From NCBI RefSeq assembly GCF_900129755.1, contig NZ_FQWT01000007.1, positions 171,600 through 235,599 on the forward strand: a DNA stretch of 64,000 nt. The letters run 5' to 3'. How positions within the stretch are numbered: position 1 is the first letter of the stretch; each line of letters begins with the position of its first letter. Source of the stretch: Chryseobacterium oranimense. Lineage in GTDB: Bacteria; Bacteroidota; Bacteroidia; Flavobacteriales; Weeksellaceae. Made by a program: the position numbers and the translations under genes. This document shows positions 1 through 8,699 of this stretch, one piece after another. The notes under the pieces were generated by a model. It saw nothing but the letters and a program-made list of their open reading frames with translations, made no database searches and had not been told where the DNA came from.

Positions 1-3000
1 GCGATACCCTCAGATTTTAATTCTTCAGTTAACGTCAAATCTAATGCCACAGTTGTTTTCCCGTCGGAAGTTACTGTCCATCCCGGGATATCTTTCGTAG
101 AAATTTCCACATCATCAGGGGTAATCTCGTAACCCTGGATGTCTATTTTTCCTTCTTTTTCAAGGCTGGAAATCTGTTCCGCATTCATCTCAGCAATCGC
201 TCCGCCTACAGTTTTCATGTCTTTTCCTAGCTTAGGACCAAGAGCTTTGAAGTTAGGTTTTATCTGTTTTACAATTAAGTGAGATGCTTCTTCTGCATTG
301 ATCAACTGTAATTCTTTAACATTCACTTCCTGCTTGATCAGTTCTGCAACGGCCAGGATCTGCTCTTCCGTTTTGGAATCAAGAACCGGTACCAGTACTT
401 TCTGCAATGGCTGGCGAACTTTTACGTTTTCTTTCTTTCTTAAAGAGAAAACCATGCTCGTGATGTTCTGTGCCAGATGCGTTTTTTCTACAAGATCCTG
501 ATCGATCAGGCTTTCATCAGCTACAGGGAAATCCGTTAAATGTACAGATTCACCTTTATCTTTTCCTGTTACTTTATTTAAATCCTGATACAATTGATCC
601 ATAAAGAACGGAGCAATAGGCGCAGATAATTTCGCTACGGTTTCAAGGCATGTATATAAAGTCTGGTAAGCAGAGATTTTATCATCAGAATAATCTCCCT
701 TCCAGAAACGTCTTCTGCACAGTCTTACGTACCAGTTGCTCAGGTTATCATTCACAAAGGTGCTGATGGCTCTGGCTACTCTTGTCGGTTCATAATCTTC
801 GTAGAATGCTTTTACTTCTTTGATTAAAAGGTTCAGCTCGGAAAGGATCCATCGGTCGATTTCCGGACGGTTTTCCACTTCTTTTTCTGTATAGTTGAAT
901 CCATCCACATTGGCATACAAGGCAAAGAATGAGTAGGTGTTGTAAAGTGTTCCGAAAAATTTTCTTCTCACCTCATCAATGCCTTCGATATCAAACTTCA
1001 GGTTTTCCCAAGGATTTGCATTCGAGATCATATACCATCTTGTAGCATCCGGACCATATACTGAAAGCGTTTCGAACGGATCTACCGCATTTCCTAAACG
1101 TTTTGACATTTTCTGCCCGTTCTTATCCAGAACAAGCCCGTTACTCATTACATTTTTATAAGCAACAGAATCAAAAACAGCAGTTCCGATCGCGTGAAGC
1201 GTATAGAACCATCCACGGGTCTGGTCAACACCTTCTGCGATGAAGTCAGCAGGGAATGCCTTGTTATTGTCGATCATTTCCTTATTCTCAAACGGATAAT
1301 GCAGCTGAGCGTAAGGCATAGATCCTGAATCGAACCAAACGTCGATCAGGTCACTTTCACGGTTCATTGCTTTACCTGAATCAGAAACAAGCACTACTTT
1401 GTCCACTACGTTTTTGTGAAGATCAACCAGTTCATAGTTCTGCTCAGACATATTTCCGATTACAAAACCTTTGAAAGGATTTTCTTTCATGAATCCTGCA
1501 GCAACAGATTTTTCAATCTCATTGTACAATTCCTCTACAGACCCGATGATCTTTTCTTCTTTAAGATCTTCCGTTCTCCAGATTGGCAACGGAATACCCC
1601 AGTATCTTGAACGGGAAAGATTCCAGTCGTTTACATTTTCAAGCCAGTTGGCAAAACGTCCTTCTCCGGTAGCTTTCGGCTTCCAGTTGATTTCTTTGTT
1701 TAAATTAACCAGCCTGTCCTTCACAGCAGTCATTTTCACAAACCATGAATCCAGCGGATAATACAATACCGGCTTATCAGTTCTCCAGCAATGCGGGTAA
1801 CTGTGGACATATTTTTCAACCTTGAAGGCTTTATTTTCAGTTTTTAAAACGATGGCCAGTTCCACATCCCAAGATTTTTCAGGAGCAGTTCCGTCATCAT
1901 AATACTCGTTCTTGATATATTTTCCTGAAAATACTTCAGGCACATTTTCTCCTTTGATGAATTTACCCTGAAGGTCTACAAGAGGAACAAGGTTATCATT
2001 CTCGTCTTTTACCAACATTGGAGGAATTCCGTTTTCCTTTCCGACTCTGGCATCATCTGCACCAAAAGTAGGAGCAATATGAACGATACCCGTACCGTCT
2101 TCAGTCGTTACAAAATCCCCGATGATCACTCTGAATGCTTTTTCAGGTGAATCGTTAGGAGTAAACCAAGGGATAAGCTGCTCGTATTGAGTCCCTGCAA
2201 GCTGCTCTCCTGTGAATTCTTTTATAATTTTGAAAGGAATGACTTTGCTTGCTTCAGTATAAGCTGCAAAATCTTCATCCGTTCCTTCCGCATATTTCTT
2301 ACCGAACACTTTAGGTAAAAGAACCCTTGCCAATACAATGGTGATAGGCTCAAATGTATATTGGTTGAACGTTTTAACCAAAACATATTCAATATCTCTT
2401 CCTACTGCCAAAGCTGTGTTGGAAGGTAAGGTCCATGGAGTAGTGGTCCATGCTAAAACATGCACATCTCCATCCACCTCATTAAACAGTTCAGAAGTTT
2501 CTTTTTTCGCTTTGAACTGTGCCACTACCGTAGTATCCGAAACATCACGGTAAGTTCCCGGCTGGTTAAGTTCGTGGGAAGAAAGTCCTGTTCCTGCTTT
2601 TGGGGAATAAGGTTGGATCGTATAACCCTTGTACAATAATTCTTTATCATACAATTGTTTCAGCAGCCACCAAACGGTCTCCATATATTTGGATTTGTAG
2701 GTGATATAAGGATCATCAAGGTCTACCCAGTATCCGATTTTCTCTGTAAGGTTATTCCATACGTCAGTATACCGCATTACCGCTTCACGGCAGGCTTTGT
2801 TGTAATCTTCAATTGAAATCTTTTTGCCAATATCTTCTTTCGTAATTCCTAATTCCTTTTCTACGCCCAGTTCCACAGGAAGTCCGTGTGTATCCCAGCC
2901 CGCTTTACGGAAAACCTGTTTCCCGTTCTGCGTCTGGAAACGACAGAAAATATCCTTTAATGCTCTGGCCATAACGTGGTGAATTCCGGGCATACCATTT

Positions 3001-3152
3001 GCTGAAGGCGGACCTTCATAAAAAACAAACTCGGCGTTACCCTCGCGAATCTCAACACTTTTACTGAACGTTTTATTCTGTTTCCAAAACTCCGATACAT
3101 TCTCGGCTATGTCAATAAGGTTGAGGTTTTTGTATTCTTTAAATTGGCTCAT
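1..3152 (-). CDS. ileS: Isoleucyl-tRNA synthetase, 3' end outside the window
   Basis: Cytoplasmic class I aminoacyl-tRNA synthetase that charges tRNA-Ile. The reverse strand reads open from an ATG at 3152 to the window edge, giving about 1,050 residues; the C-terminal tRNA-binding end is cut off. The class I signature appears as GIHH at residues 56-59, after a PPSANG stretch, in place of the textbook HIGH. The second signature KMSKR is at residues 681-685 (1098-1112). The long insert between them fits the CP1 editing domain. The GIHH variant is, as far as I recall, usual for Bacteroidota IleS, so it is not a defect. The start begins MSQFKEYKN and lies about 35 bases downstream of a -7 promoter box. 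Confidence 0.97.
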   Translation of the reverse strand, partial: MSQFKEYKNLNLIDIAENVSEFWKQNKTFSKSVEIREGNAEFVFYEGPPSANGMPGIHHVMARALKDIFCRFQTQNGKQVFRKAGWDTHGLPVELGVEKELGITKEDIGKKISIEDYNKACREAVMRYTDVWNNLTEKIGYWVDLDDPYITYKSKYMETVWWLLKQLYDKELLYKGYTIQPYSPKAGTGLSSHELNQPGTYRDVSDTTVVAQFKAKKETSELFNEVDGDVHVLAWTTTPWTLPSNTALAVGRDIEYVLVKTFNQYTFEPITIVLARVLLPKVFGKKYAEGTDEDFAAYTEASKVIPFKIIKEFTGEQLAGTQYEQLIPWFTPNDSPEKAFRVIIGDFVTTEDGTGIVHIAPTFGADDARVGKENGIPPMLVKDENDNLVPLVDLQGKFIKGENVPEVFSGKYIKNEYYDDGTAPEKSWDVELAIVLKTENKAFKVEKYVHSYPHCWRTDKPVLYYPLDSWFVKMTAVKDRLVNLNKEINWKPKATGEGRFANWLENVNDWNLSRSRYWGIPLPIWRTEDLKEEKIIGSVEELYNEIEKSVAAGFMKENPFKGFVIGNMSEQNYELVDLHKNVVDKVVLVSDSGKAMNRESDLIDVWFDSGSMPYAQLHYPFENKEMIDNNKAFPADFIAEGVDQTRGWFYTLHAIGTAVFDSVAYKNVMSNGLVLDKNGQKMSKRLGNAVDPFETLSVYGPDATRWYMISNANPWENLKFDIEGIDEVRRKFFGTLYNTYSFFALYANVDGFNYTEKEVENRPEIDRWILSELNLLIKEVKAFYEDYEPTRVARAISTFVNDNLSNWYVRLCRRRFWKGDYSDDKISAYQTLYTCLETVAKLSAPIAPFFMDQLYQDLNKVTGKDKGESVHLTDFPVADESLIDQDLVEKTHLAQNITSMVFSLRKKENVKVRQPLQKVLVPVLDSKTEEQILAVAELIKQEVNVKELQLINAEEASHLIVKQIKPNFKALGPKLGKDMKTVGGAIAEMNAEQISSLEKEGKIDIQGYEITPDDVEISTKDIPGWTVTSDGKTTVALDLTLTEELKSEGI

Positions 3153-3188
3153 TGTAAATATCTCAATATCGTTGATTAATTAAGTCTG

Positions 3189-3196
3189 CAAATTTA
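3189..3196 (-). promoter_or_regulatory. Candidate -7 promoter box of ileS
   Basis: On the minus strand this reads TAAATTTG, an exact match to the Bacteroidota -7 consensus TAnnTTTG, about 36 bases before the ileS ATG. It is followed by CAGACTT, the same seven bases that follow the promoter of the MMPL/darA operon at 40378. I found no clear TTTG -33 element at the right distance. Confidence 0.45.
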
Positions 3197-3354
3197 GTGA
3201 TTTTTGTCGGTTTATAAGATATGTTTTATTTAGCTTATATCTATTAAAAAGTCAATTTCAGAAATATAAATGCAGAATGAAGTTTGAAGGTGAATAGTGA
3301 AGAGTGAATAGGTGAATTTTTCTTGTGGTTTACACTGTTTTTCACAGTTGTTTT

Positions 3355-3418
3355 ATTCAATAGGAGCGGGCTTTAGCCCGCCTAAAAATGGGCTATATTC
3401 ATTAGGCTTTAGCCAAAA
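3355..3418. repeat. Interspersed palindromic repeat, copy 1
   Basis: An intergenic element begins ATTCAATAGGA, contains the perfect palindrome GCGGGCTTTAGCCCGC (3366-3381) and ends with a second GGCTTTAGCC (3405-3414) followed by AAAA. A second copy with the same order of parts is at 33549-33617. A further 14-base palindrome AAAGCCATGGCTTT follows at 3429-3442. The 364-base gap between ileS and the M23 gene (3153-3516) otherwise holds only the ileS promoter box and AT-rich GTGAATAGTGAA-like low-complexity DNA. I see no gene in it. Confidence 0.75.
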
Positions 3419-3516
3419 TTTAAAATCAAAAGCCATGGCTTTCACAAATGGCATATTTTTCACAGCAATAATATAAAAATTTCGTAAATTTCAATAGATC
3501 CCAAAACCAATGTCGT

Positions 3517-5205
3517 ATGAAAATTTTCTGCAAACTACTCTTCATTGCTTACTTTCTAAATTATTTTGCAGCATCAGCGCAGAATAATTATCCGCAAAAC
3601 TATTTCCGGAATCCGTTGAATATCCCCATGCAGCTGGCAGCCAATTTTGGAGCCGTCCGTTCCAATCATTTTCATATGGGCTTGGATCTGAGAACCAACA
3701 GCCAGGAAAATTTATCGGTTGTTGCGGCGGCTGACGGTTATGTAAGCAGGATAAAAGTAGAACGCTACGGTTTTGGAAATGCAGTTTATATCACCCACCC
3801 CAATGGCTATACTACAGTTTATGCTCATCTCAATAAATATTTTGACCAGCTGGATGGATATGTAAAAGAAAGACAGTACAAAGACGAAAAATGGGAGCAG
3901 GATATCACTTTTTCTCCCGGGCAGTTTCCCGTAACTAAAGGCCAGGTCATCGCTTTAAGCGGAAATACCGGAGGTTCGGCCGGACCGCATTTACATTTTG
4001 AAGTCAGGGATACTAAAACGGAAGAATGTATCAATCCTCTGCTTTTTGGCTTTAATATTCCGGACCGTGTTGTTCCTACGATCAGCGGGCTGTATTGGTA
4101 TGACCGTCGTTTCAGTACTTATGAGCCCGGGGCAAATGGAATTCCGGTTAAAAAAGCCGGCAATGCATATACAACAGATATTATCCAGGTTACTTCACCG
4201 GAAATAAGCTTTGCGGTTAAAGCTGTGGATAAAGCCAATCAGGGATTTAACCTTGGAATTTATCAGGCAGATCTGTTGATGGATGGTAAGTTGATCTATA
4301 GTTTTTCCATTGATAAAGTAAGCTATGATGATACCCGCTATCTCAATGGCTGTATAGATTACACAAAGTTTTCGAGAGATAAAATGAGTATCCAGCACTT
4401 ATCCGAATTACCGGGAATGAAACTGAAGAATTACAATTCATCCGGTAAAACAGGAATTATTCACCTTGAGGATGACAGTGTTCACAATATTGAAATTGTT
4501 TTAAAGGACGTTAACGGAAACACCAGTAAGCTGGTCACAAAAGTTCGTTATGCTGTAAATTCACAGCAGGTAACTCCTTCGGATCAATTGGTAAAACCGG
4601 ATGAAGCAAAAACAGTAAGTACCGAAAATGCGGCAATAAATCTTAGTAAAAATGCAGTGTATGATGCGGTGAACTTTAAAATAGGTGAAAAACCGGCTTC
4701 CCATCCGGCTGCAATTTCCAATACTGTTGTTCTGCAGACTGCATACATTCCGGTTCATGATTATTTTACACTGAAAATAAAACCCAACAGGAAACTATCA
4801 ACTGAAGAAAAGAATAAACTGGTTATGCTGTTTGATTACGGAAGTGATACGGATGCCGTAAAAGCAAAATGGAATGGAGACCGGGCAGAGGCAGAATTTA
4901 ACAGACTTGGTACGGCAGTTCTGCTGTTGGATGAAAGTTTACCTTCTGTTTCTGCGAACTGGAAAGAAGGAGCCCTTGTAAACAACAGTAGTTTACGATT
5001 AAAAGGAACGGCTAAAGTGGGTGATATTGCTTCATTCCGTGCGGAACTGGATGGGAAATGGCTCCGCTTTGCCCGGTTAAAAGACGATTTTGTCTATGTT
5101 TTTGATGAAAAATGTCCAAAAGGCTCAGGTTCACATGTCTTAAAAATAACAACAATCAATACGGCAGGAAACACTAATACGCAAACTTTTACTTTCCAAC
5201 GGTAA
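3517..5205 (+). CDS. M23 family metallopeptidase (LytM/peptidoglycan endopeptidase type)
   Basis: Probably an exported zinc endopeptidase that cuts peptidoglycan cross-bridges. Residues 1-21 form a signal peptide ending near ASAQ. The M23 domain follows directly: the zinc-binding HMGLD motif (H53, D57) and the HLHFE motif (H158, H160) are both intact. The remaining 400 residues are beta-rich with no domain I can name, so the protein is larger than a minimal LytM enzyme. ATG start; about 90 bases separate it from the next + gene. It may act in cell-wall remodelling during division or envelope assembly. Family assignment is firm, while the exact bond cut is unknown. Confidence 0.9.
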   Translation: MKIFCKLLFIAYFLNYFAASAQNNYPQNYFRNPLNIPMQLAANFGAVRSNHFHMGLDLRTNSQENLSVVAAADGYVSRIKVERYGFGNAVYITHPNGYTTVYAHLNKYFDQLDGYVKERQYKDEKWEQDITFSPGQFPVTKGQVIALSGNTGGSAGPHLHFEVRDTKTEECINPLLFGFNIPDRVVPTISGLYWYDRRFSTYEPGANGIPVKKAGNAYTTDIIQVTSPEISFAVKAVDKANQGFNLGIYQADLLMDGKLIYSFSIDKVSYDDTRYLNGCIDYTKFSRDKMSIQHLSELPGMKLKNYNSSGKTGIIHLEDDSVHNIEIVLKDVNGNTSKLVTKVRYAVNSQQVTPSDQLVKPDEAKTVSTENAAINLSKNAVYDAVNFKIGEKPASHPAAISNTVVLQTAYIPVHDYFTLKIKPNRKLSTEEKNKLVMLFDYGSDTDAVKAKWNGDRAEAEFNRLGTAVLLLDESLPSVSANWKEGALVNNSSLRLKGTAKVGDIASFRAELDGKWLRFARLKDDFVYVFDEKCPKGSGSHVLKITTINTAGNTNTQTFTFQR

Positions 5206-5266
5206 AATGATAACGCTCAATAATTGTTAAATCTTTTAATCATTCAATCTTTTAATTTTAAATAAA

Positions 5267-5274
5267 TAAATTTG
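5267..5274 (+). promoter_or_regulatory. Candidate -7 promoter box for the ligase gene
   Basis: TAAATTTG matches TAnnTTTG exactly and lies 19 bases before the TTG start of the next gene, which would give a very short leader. Upstream, the 11-base sequence AATCTTTTAAT is repeated directly at 5230-5240 and 5246-5256. No -33 TTTG at standard spacing is visible. Confidence 0.4.
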
Positions 5275-5293
5275 TCTTTTAAAAATAAAATCA

Positions 5294-6586
5294 TTGGAAT
5301 TCTATCCGGCCATCGAAAAATCAGGTATCCAGGAAATAAAAAAGTTTCAGGAGCAAAAGCTTCAGGAGCTTCTGGCTTATCTTGAGACTCATTCACCTTT
5401 TTATCAGAAATTATTCAAAGAAAATAATATCAATCCTGCAGATATCCGCACATTGGAAGATCTGCAGAAGATTCCGACCACTACAAAGAATGATCTGCAG
5501 CAGTACAATCACGATTTTTTCTGTATTTCGCAGGACAAAATTGTGGATTACAGCACCACCTCAGGAACTTTGGGTGATCCGGTCACTTTTGGATTGTCTG
5601 ATAATGATCTTGAAAGACTGGCCTACAATGAAGCCATTTCTTTTGCCTGTGCCGGAATTCAGAAAGGAGATGTCGTTCAGATGATCACCACCATCGACAA
5701 AAGATTTATGGCAGGGCTTGCTTATTTTCTGGGGTTAAGGAAAATGGGAGCCAGTGTGGTAAGAATGGGCCCCGGAATTCCCGAGCTTCAGTGGGATTCT
5801 ATTTTCAGATACAAGCCTAAATACTTAATTACAGTACCTTCTTTTCTTTTGAAAATGATAGATTATGCTGAAAAAAATGGACTGGATTATAAAAATTCAA
5901 GTGTTTACGGAGCGGTATGTATCGGGGAAAGCATCAAAAACCAGGATTTTACCGACAATATCCTTTCGCAGAAGATCAAAGAAAAATGGAACATTAAATT
6001 GTTTTCCACCTATGCCTCCACAGAAATGAGTACCGCATTCACGGAATGTGAATTTCAGATCGGCGGCCATCATCACCCTGAACTCATTATCACGGAAATC
6101 CTTGACGATAACGAAATTCCTGTTCAGGAAGGTGAAAACGGAGAGCTGACCATCACTACTTTAGGGGTAGAAGCCATTCCTTTGCTTCGCTTTAAGACCG
6201 GGGATATTGTTAAGGCTCATTATGAACCGTGTCAATGTGGAAGAAACACGATGAGGCTGGGCCCGGTTGTCGGAAGAAAACAGCAGATGATCAAGTACAA
6301 AGGGACGACACTTTATCCGCCTGCGATGAATGATATTTTAAATGATTTTAGTACCATTTTGTGTTATCAGATTGTTATTCAGTCTGACGAAATTGGTTTG
6401 GATGAAATTATTATCAGGCTGAGCACAGAAGAGGACCATGAAACTTTTGTCAATGAAGTTCGTGATCATTTCCGGGCAAAGCTAAGGGTAAGTCCTAAAA
6501 TTGAGATCATAGATTTTGATATCCTTTCCAAAACCGTTTTCAACCCAAACAGCAGAAAACCGATTACCTTCATAGATTTAAGATAA
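5294..6586 (+). CDS. Phenylacetate-CoA-ligase-family AMP-forming enzyme, candidate coumarate ligase
   Basis: A member of the adenylate-forming ligase superfamily, PaaK branch, about 430 residues, the usual size. Visible core motifs are the P-loop TTSGTLGDP near residues 93-101, the YASTEM adenylate motif, LRFKTGD and the CQCGR segment typical of PaaK-type proteins. The reaction would be carboxylate plus ATP to acyl-AMP, then a thioester with CoA or an ACP. Its substrate is not visible. Because the flexirubin region begins just downstream and otherwise lacks an obvious ligase for the p-coumarate made by the ammonia-lyase at 8700, I infer it may load that starter (ApeH-like role). The start is TTG (5294, MEFYPAIEK); the only other in-frame choice upstream is ATT at 5270. 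Confidence 0.8.
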   Translation: MEFYPAIEKSGIQEIKKFQEQKLQELLAYLETHSPFYQKLFKENNINPADIRTLEDLQKIPTTTKNDLQQYNHDFFCISQDKIVDYSTTSGTLGDPVTFGLSDNDLERLAYNEAISFACAGIQKGDVVQMITTIDKRFMAGLAYFLGLRKMGASVVRMGPGIPELQWDSIFRYKPKYLITVPSFLLKMIDYAEKNGLDYKNSSVYGAVCIGESIKNQDFTDNILSQKIKEKWNIKLFSTYASTEMSTAFTECEFQIGGHHHPELIITEILDDNEIPVQEGENGELTITTLGVEAIPLLRFKTGDIVKAHYEPCQCGRNTMRLGPVVGRKQQMIKYKGTTLYPPAMNDILNDFSTILCYQIVIQSDEIGLDEIIIRLSTEEDHETFVNEVRDHFRAKLRVSPKIEIIDFDILSKTVFNPNSRKPITFIDLR

Positions 6587-6713
6587 AAATACATCACAAA
6601 CATGAAAAAATGTTGGCTTGAAAGCCAATCATTACAGTGAAAAAAAGTAAAAGCAGTTCAGCAGACCAATATTTATAATATATTTGAAACTTAATTTTTA
6701 GAAACCTATAACC

Positions 6714-7319
6714 ATGAAAAAATTATTATTGCTATTATTTGTAGCAATGACAACAGTGGCTTTTGCCCAAAATCAAATCAATATTGAATCCGGAAATTTC
6801 GATTTCTTAAAAGACCAGACCGAAGTGAATGTGCAGTTGAAGTTCGATAATGCTGTTTATCAGGAGAAAAATTTTACAGAGGCACAGTATATAGAAAACA
6901 GGAAAGCAGATATTACTGCTAAAAAAAGTGAAGCGGTCTGGAAAAACTGGGAATATCAGTGGGGGCAGTTTAAAACTTCAGAATATTTGAATTATTTCTT
7001 TGAGGGAATCAACAGCAAATCAAAAAAAGTAACATTTAAAAATGATACTAAAGCAAAATATACCCTAATCATTGATGCAAAATGGATTTATGCAGGCTGG
7101 TACGGCGGAATGATCGGTTCACAGGAAGCTAAATTAACTGCGGACCTGACGTTTGTAGAGACAGATAATCCGTCAAATGTGGTGATGAGGTTACAGGCTG
7201 ATAAAATCCAGGGGAAAAAGATGAACAAGGATTTTGCCTGGGAATACGGAAGAATTGCCGGAGCTTATGAAGTGACAGGTAAAAAACTCGGAGCAGAAAT
7301 AAAAAAAGCACTTAAATAA
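6714..7319 (+). CDS. Secreted protein of unknown function, 201 aa
   Basis: I do not recognise the family. Residues 1-18 are a clear signal peptide (MKKLLLLLFV, ending AFAQ). The mature part is about 180 residues, rich in lysine and aromatic residues, with alternating hydrophobic patterns that suggest a beta-rich periplasmic or surface fold. There is no lipobox and no T9SS tail. It follows the ligase gene by about 130 bases on the same strand and ends at a strong bidirectional terminator shared with the convergent flavoenzyme gene, so it closes the leftmost + group. Confidence 0.75.
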   Translation: MKKLLLLLFVAMTTVAFAQNQINIESGNFDFLKDQTEVNVQLKFDNAVYQEKNFTEAQYIENRKADITAKKSEAVWKNWEYQWGQFKTSEYLNYFFEGINSKSKKVTFKNDTKAKYTLIIDAKWIYAGWYGGMIGSQEAKLTADLTFVETDNPSNVVMRLQADKIQGKKMNKDFAWEYGRIAGAYEVTGKKLGAEIKKALK

Positions 7320-7322
7320 AAC

Positions 7323-7353
7323 AAAAGGGTCTGAATTTTTTAGACCCTTTTTT
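7323..7353. terminator. Bidirectional rho-independent terminator
   Basis: Stem AAAAGGGTCT (7323-7332) pairs perfectly with AGACCCTTTT (7342-7351) and is followed by T residues on + and preceded by A residues that serve the - strand. It lies between two convergent genes, and its end overlaps the stop codon of the - strand gene by a few bases. Confidence 0.85.
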
Positions 7354-8602
7354 ATGATTGTTCCTGCTGTTTCTCCATTTTGATGAGGTTGGCAAGGTTT
7401 TTAATAACCGTATCGTGCTTTCTTACAAAAGGATTGTCCTTATTCCAGACATAGCCGGCTAAAACCGCACATATTTTCCTTTTCACATCTTCATTTTCAG
7501 GCCTGTGGAAAAATAATTCCTGAAGATTTCCCGTATACCATTCCTTCACATAAGTAGTGAAAACATCTACGCCATAAAGAATATAATCCGTGTACTCTTT
7601 CTGCCAGTCAATTTTCTCACCATTAAGCTGTCTTAGAGCCAATTTCGCGGCAAGCATTCCTGATTCCGTAGCAAATGCCATTCCTGATGAAAAAACAGGG
7701 TCAAGGAACTCAGATGCATTTCCGGTCAGGGCATATCCATCCCCAAACAGCTGCTTTACCGAGCAGGAATAATCTTTCAGATGCCTTGGCTCAAAAAGAA
7801 AATCCACATTGCCAAAACGTTTTACATAATAATCAGAAAGAGAAATGGCTTTTCTTAGTGCTTCTGTCGTATCACCGTTTTCAGATAGGTTTTCAATATA
7901 ATCTGTAGGTCCTACAATTCCTACGCTCGTATTACCGTTGGAAAAGGGGATTACCCAAAGCCATACTTCAGTTTCAATAATATCAAAAGAAATAAGAGTA
8001 CCTTCTTCGCCTTCCTCCCTGTTAATATCCTTTACATGAGAAAAAATGGCAGAATGTGGAGACAGTTTAGAAGGTTTTTCAAGATCAAGCAATCTGGGAA
8101 GCACTCTTCCGTAGCCACTTGAATCGATCACAAACTTAGAGTGGATCTCCTTTGTTTCACCGTCTTTATTTTTTACCGTAGTTACAGAATCTGTGCCATT
8201 GAACCGGATATCAACAACTTCCGTTTCAAATTCAAGATCAATGCCCTTGTTGATTACTTCCTGGGCCAGTGTATTATCAAAATCAGCTCTTGGAACCTGC
8301 CAGGTCCAGTCCCAGCCTTCACCAAACTTGTCACTGAAATCAAAAATGCAGACTTCATGGCCTCTTAAAAAACGTGCTCCAAGCTTTTTTTCGAAGCCCA
8401 TTTTATCCAGAGCCGGAAAAAGGCCTGCTTCATCAAAATGATCCATTACCCTGGGAATTAAGCTTTCGCCTACCACCAGTCTTGGGAATTTTGTCTTTTC
8501 AACAACCTTTACGTTGACGTTGTTCTTCTTTAAGTATGAAGAAGATACGCATCCGGAAGGTCCAGCACCGATTACGAGAACGTCAACAAATTCTTTGCTC
8601 AT
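7352..8602 (-). CDS. FAD-dependent oxidoreductase of the flavin-dependent halogenase type (flexirubin region)
   Basis: A 416-residue flavoprotein. The N-terminal GAGPSGCVSSS dinucleotide-binding loop (about residues 12-22), the GESLIPR segment (about 47-53) and a WLWVIP motif are all visible. The last matches WxWxIP, a hallmark of flavin-dependent halogenases. A lysine in EKKLGARF lies where phenol-type halogenases keep their catalytic lysine, as far as I can align by eye. It may therefore chlorinate the phenyl or resorcinol ring, as in chlorinated flexirubins; related non-halogenating monooxygenases and reductases share much of this pattern. It is transcribed divergently from the ammonia-lyase and ends at the shared terminator. 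ATG start at 8602. Confidence 0.75.
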   Translation of the reverse strand: MSKEFVDVLVIGAGPSGCVSSSYLKKNNVNVKVVEKTKFPRLVVGESLIPRVMDHFDEAGLFPALDKMGFEKKLGARFLRGHEVCIFDFSDKFGEGWDWTWQVPRADFDNTLAQEVINKGIDLEFETEVVDIRFNGTDSVTTVKNKDGETKEIHSKFVIDSSGYGRVLPRLLDLEKPSKLSPHSAIFSHVKDINREEGEEGTLISFDIIETEVWLWVIPFSNGNTSVGIVGPTDYIENLSENGDTTEALRKAISLSDYYVKRFGNVDFLFEPRHLKDYSCSVKQLFGDGYALTGNASEFLDPVFSSGMAFATESGMLAAKLALRQLNGEKIDWQKEYTDYILYGVDVFTTYVKEWYTGNLQELFFHRPENEDVKRKICAVLAGYVWNKDNPFVRKHDTVIKNLANLIKMEKQQEQS

Positions 8603-8630
8603 CTTGATTTTTTATTTTAATAATAACTTC

Positions 8631-8638
8631 TATCTTTG
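8631..8638 (+). promoter_or_regulatory. Candidate promoter of the ammonia-lyase operon
   Basis: TATCTTTG is an exact TAnnTTTG -7 box, about 60 bases before the ammonia-lyase start. A TTG at 8604-8606 is the nearest -33 candidate, but the 24-base spacing is slightly long. On the opposite strand, TAATTTTG at 8672-8679 could be the -7 box of the divergent flavoenzyme gene, so the two promoters would overlap back to back. Confidence 0.45.
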
Positions 8639-8699
8639 CCGCTAAATTAGTGACAAATAATTAATATTTTACAAAATTAGCAACTATTACTTTTAATTG

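Noticed and set aside
8697..8699. TTG as the start of the ammonia-lyase
   Set aside because: An ATG follows directly at 8700, and MKINNFLELKDF is the natural N-terminus.
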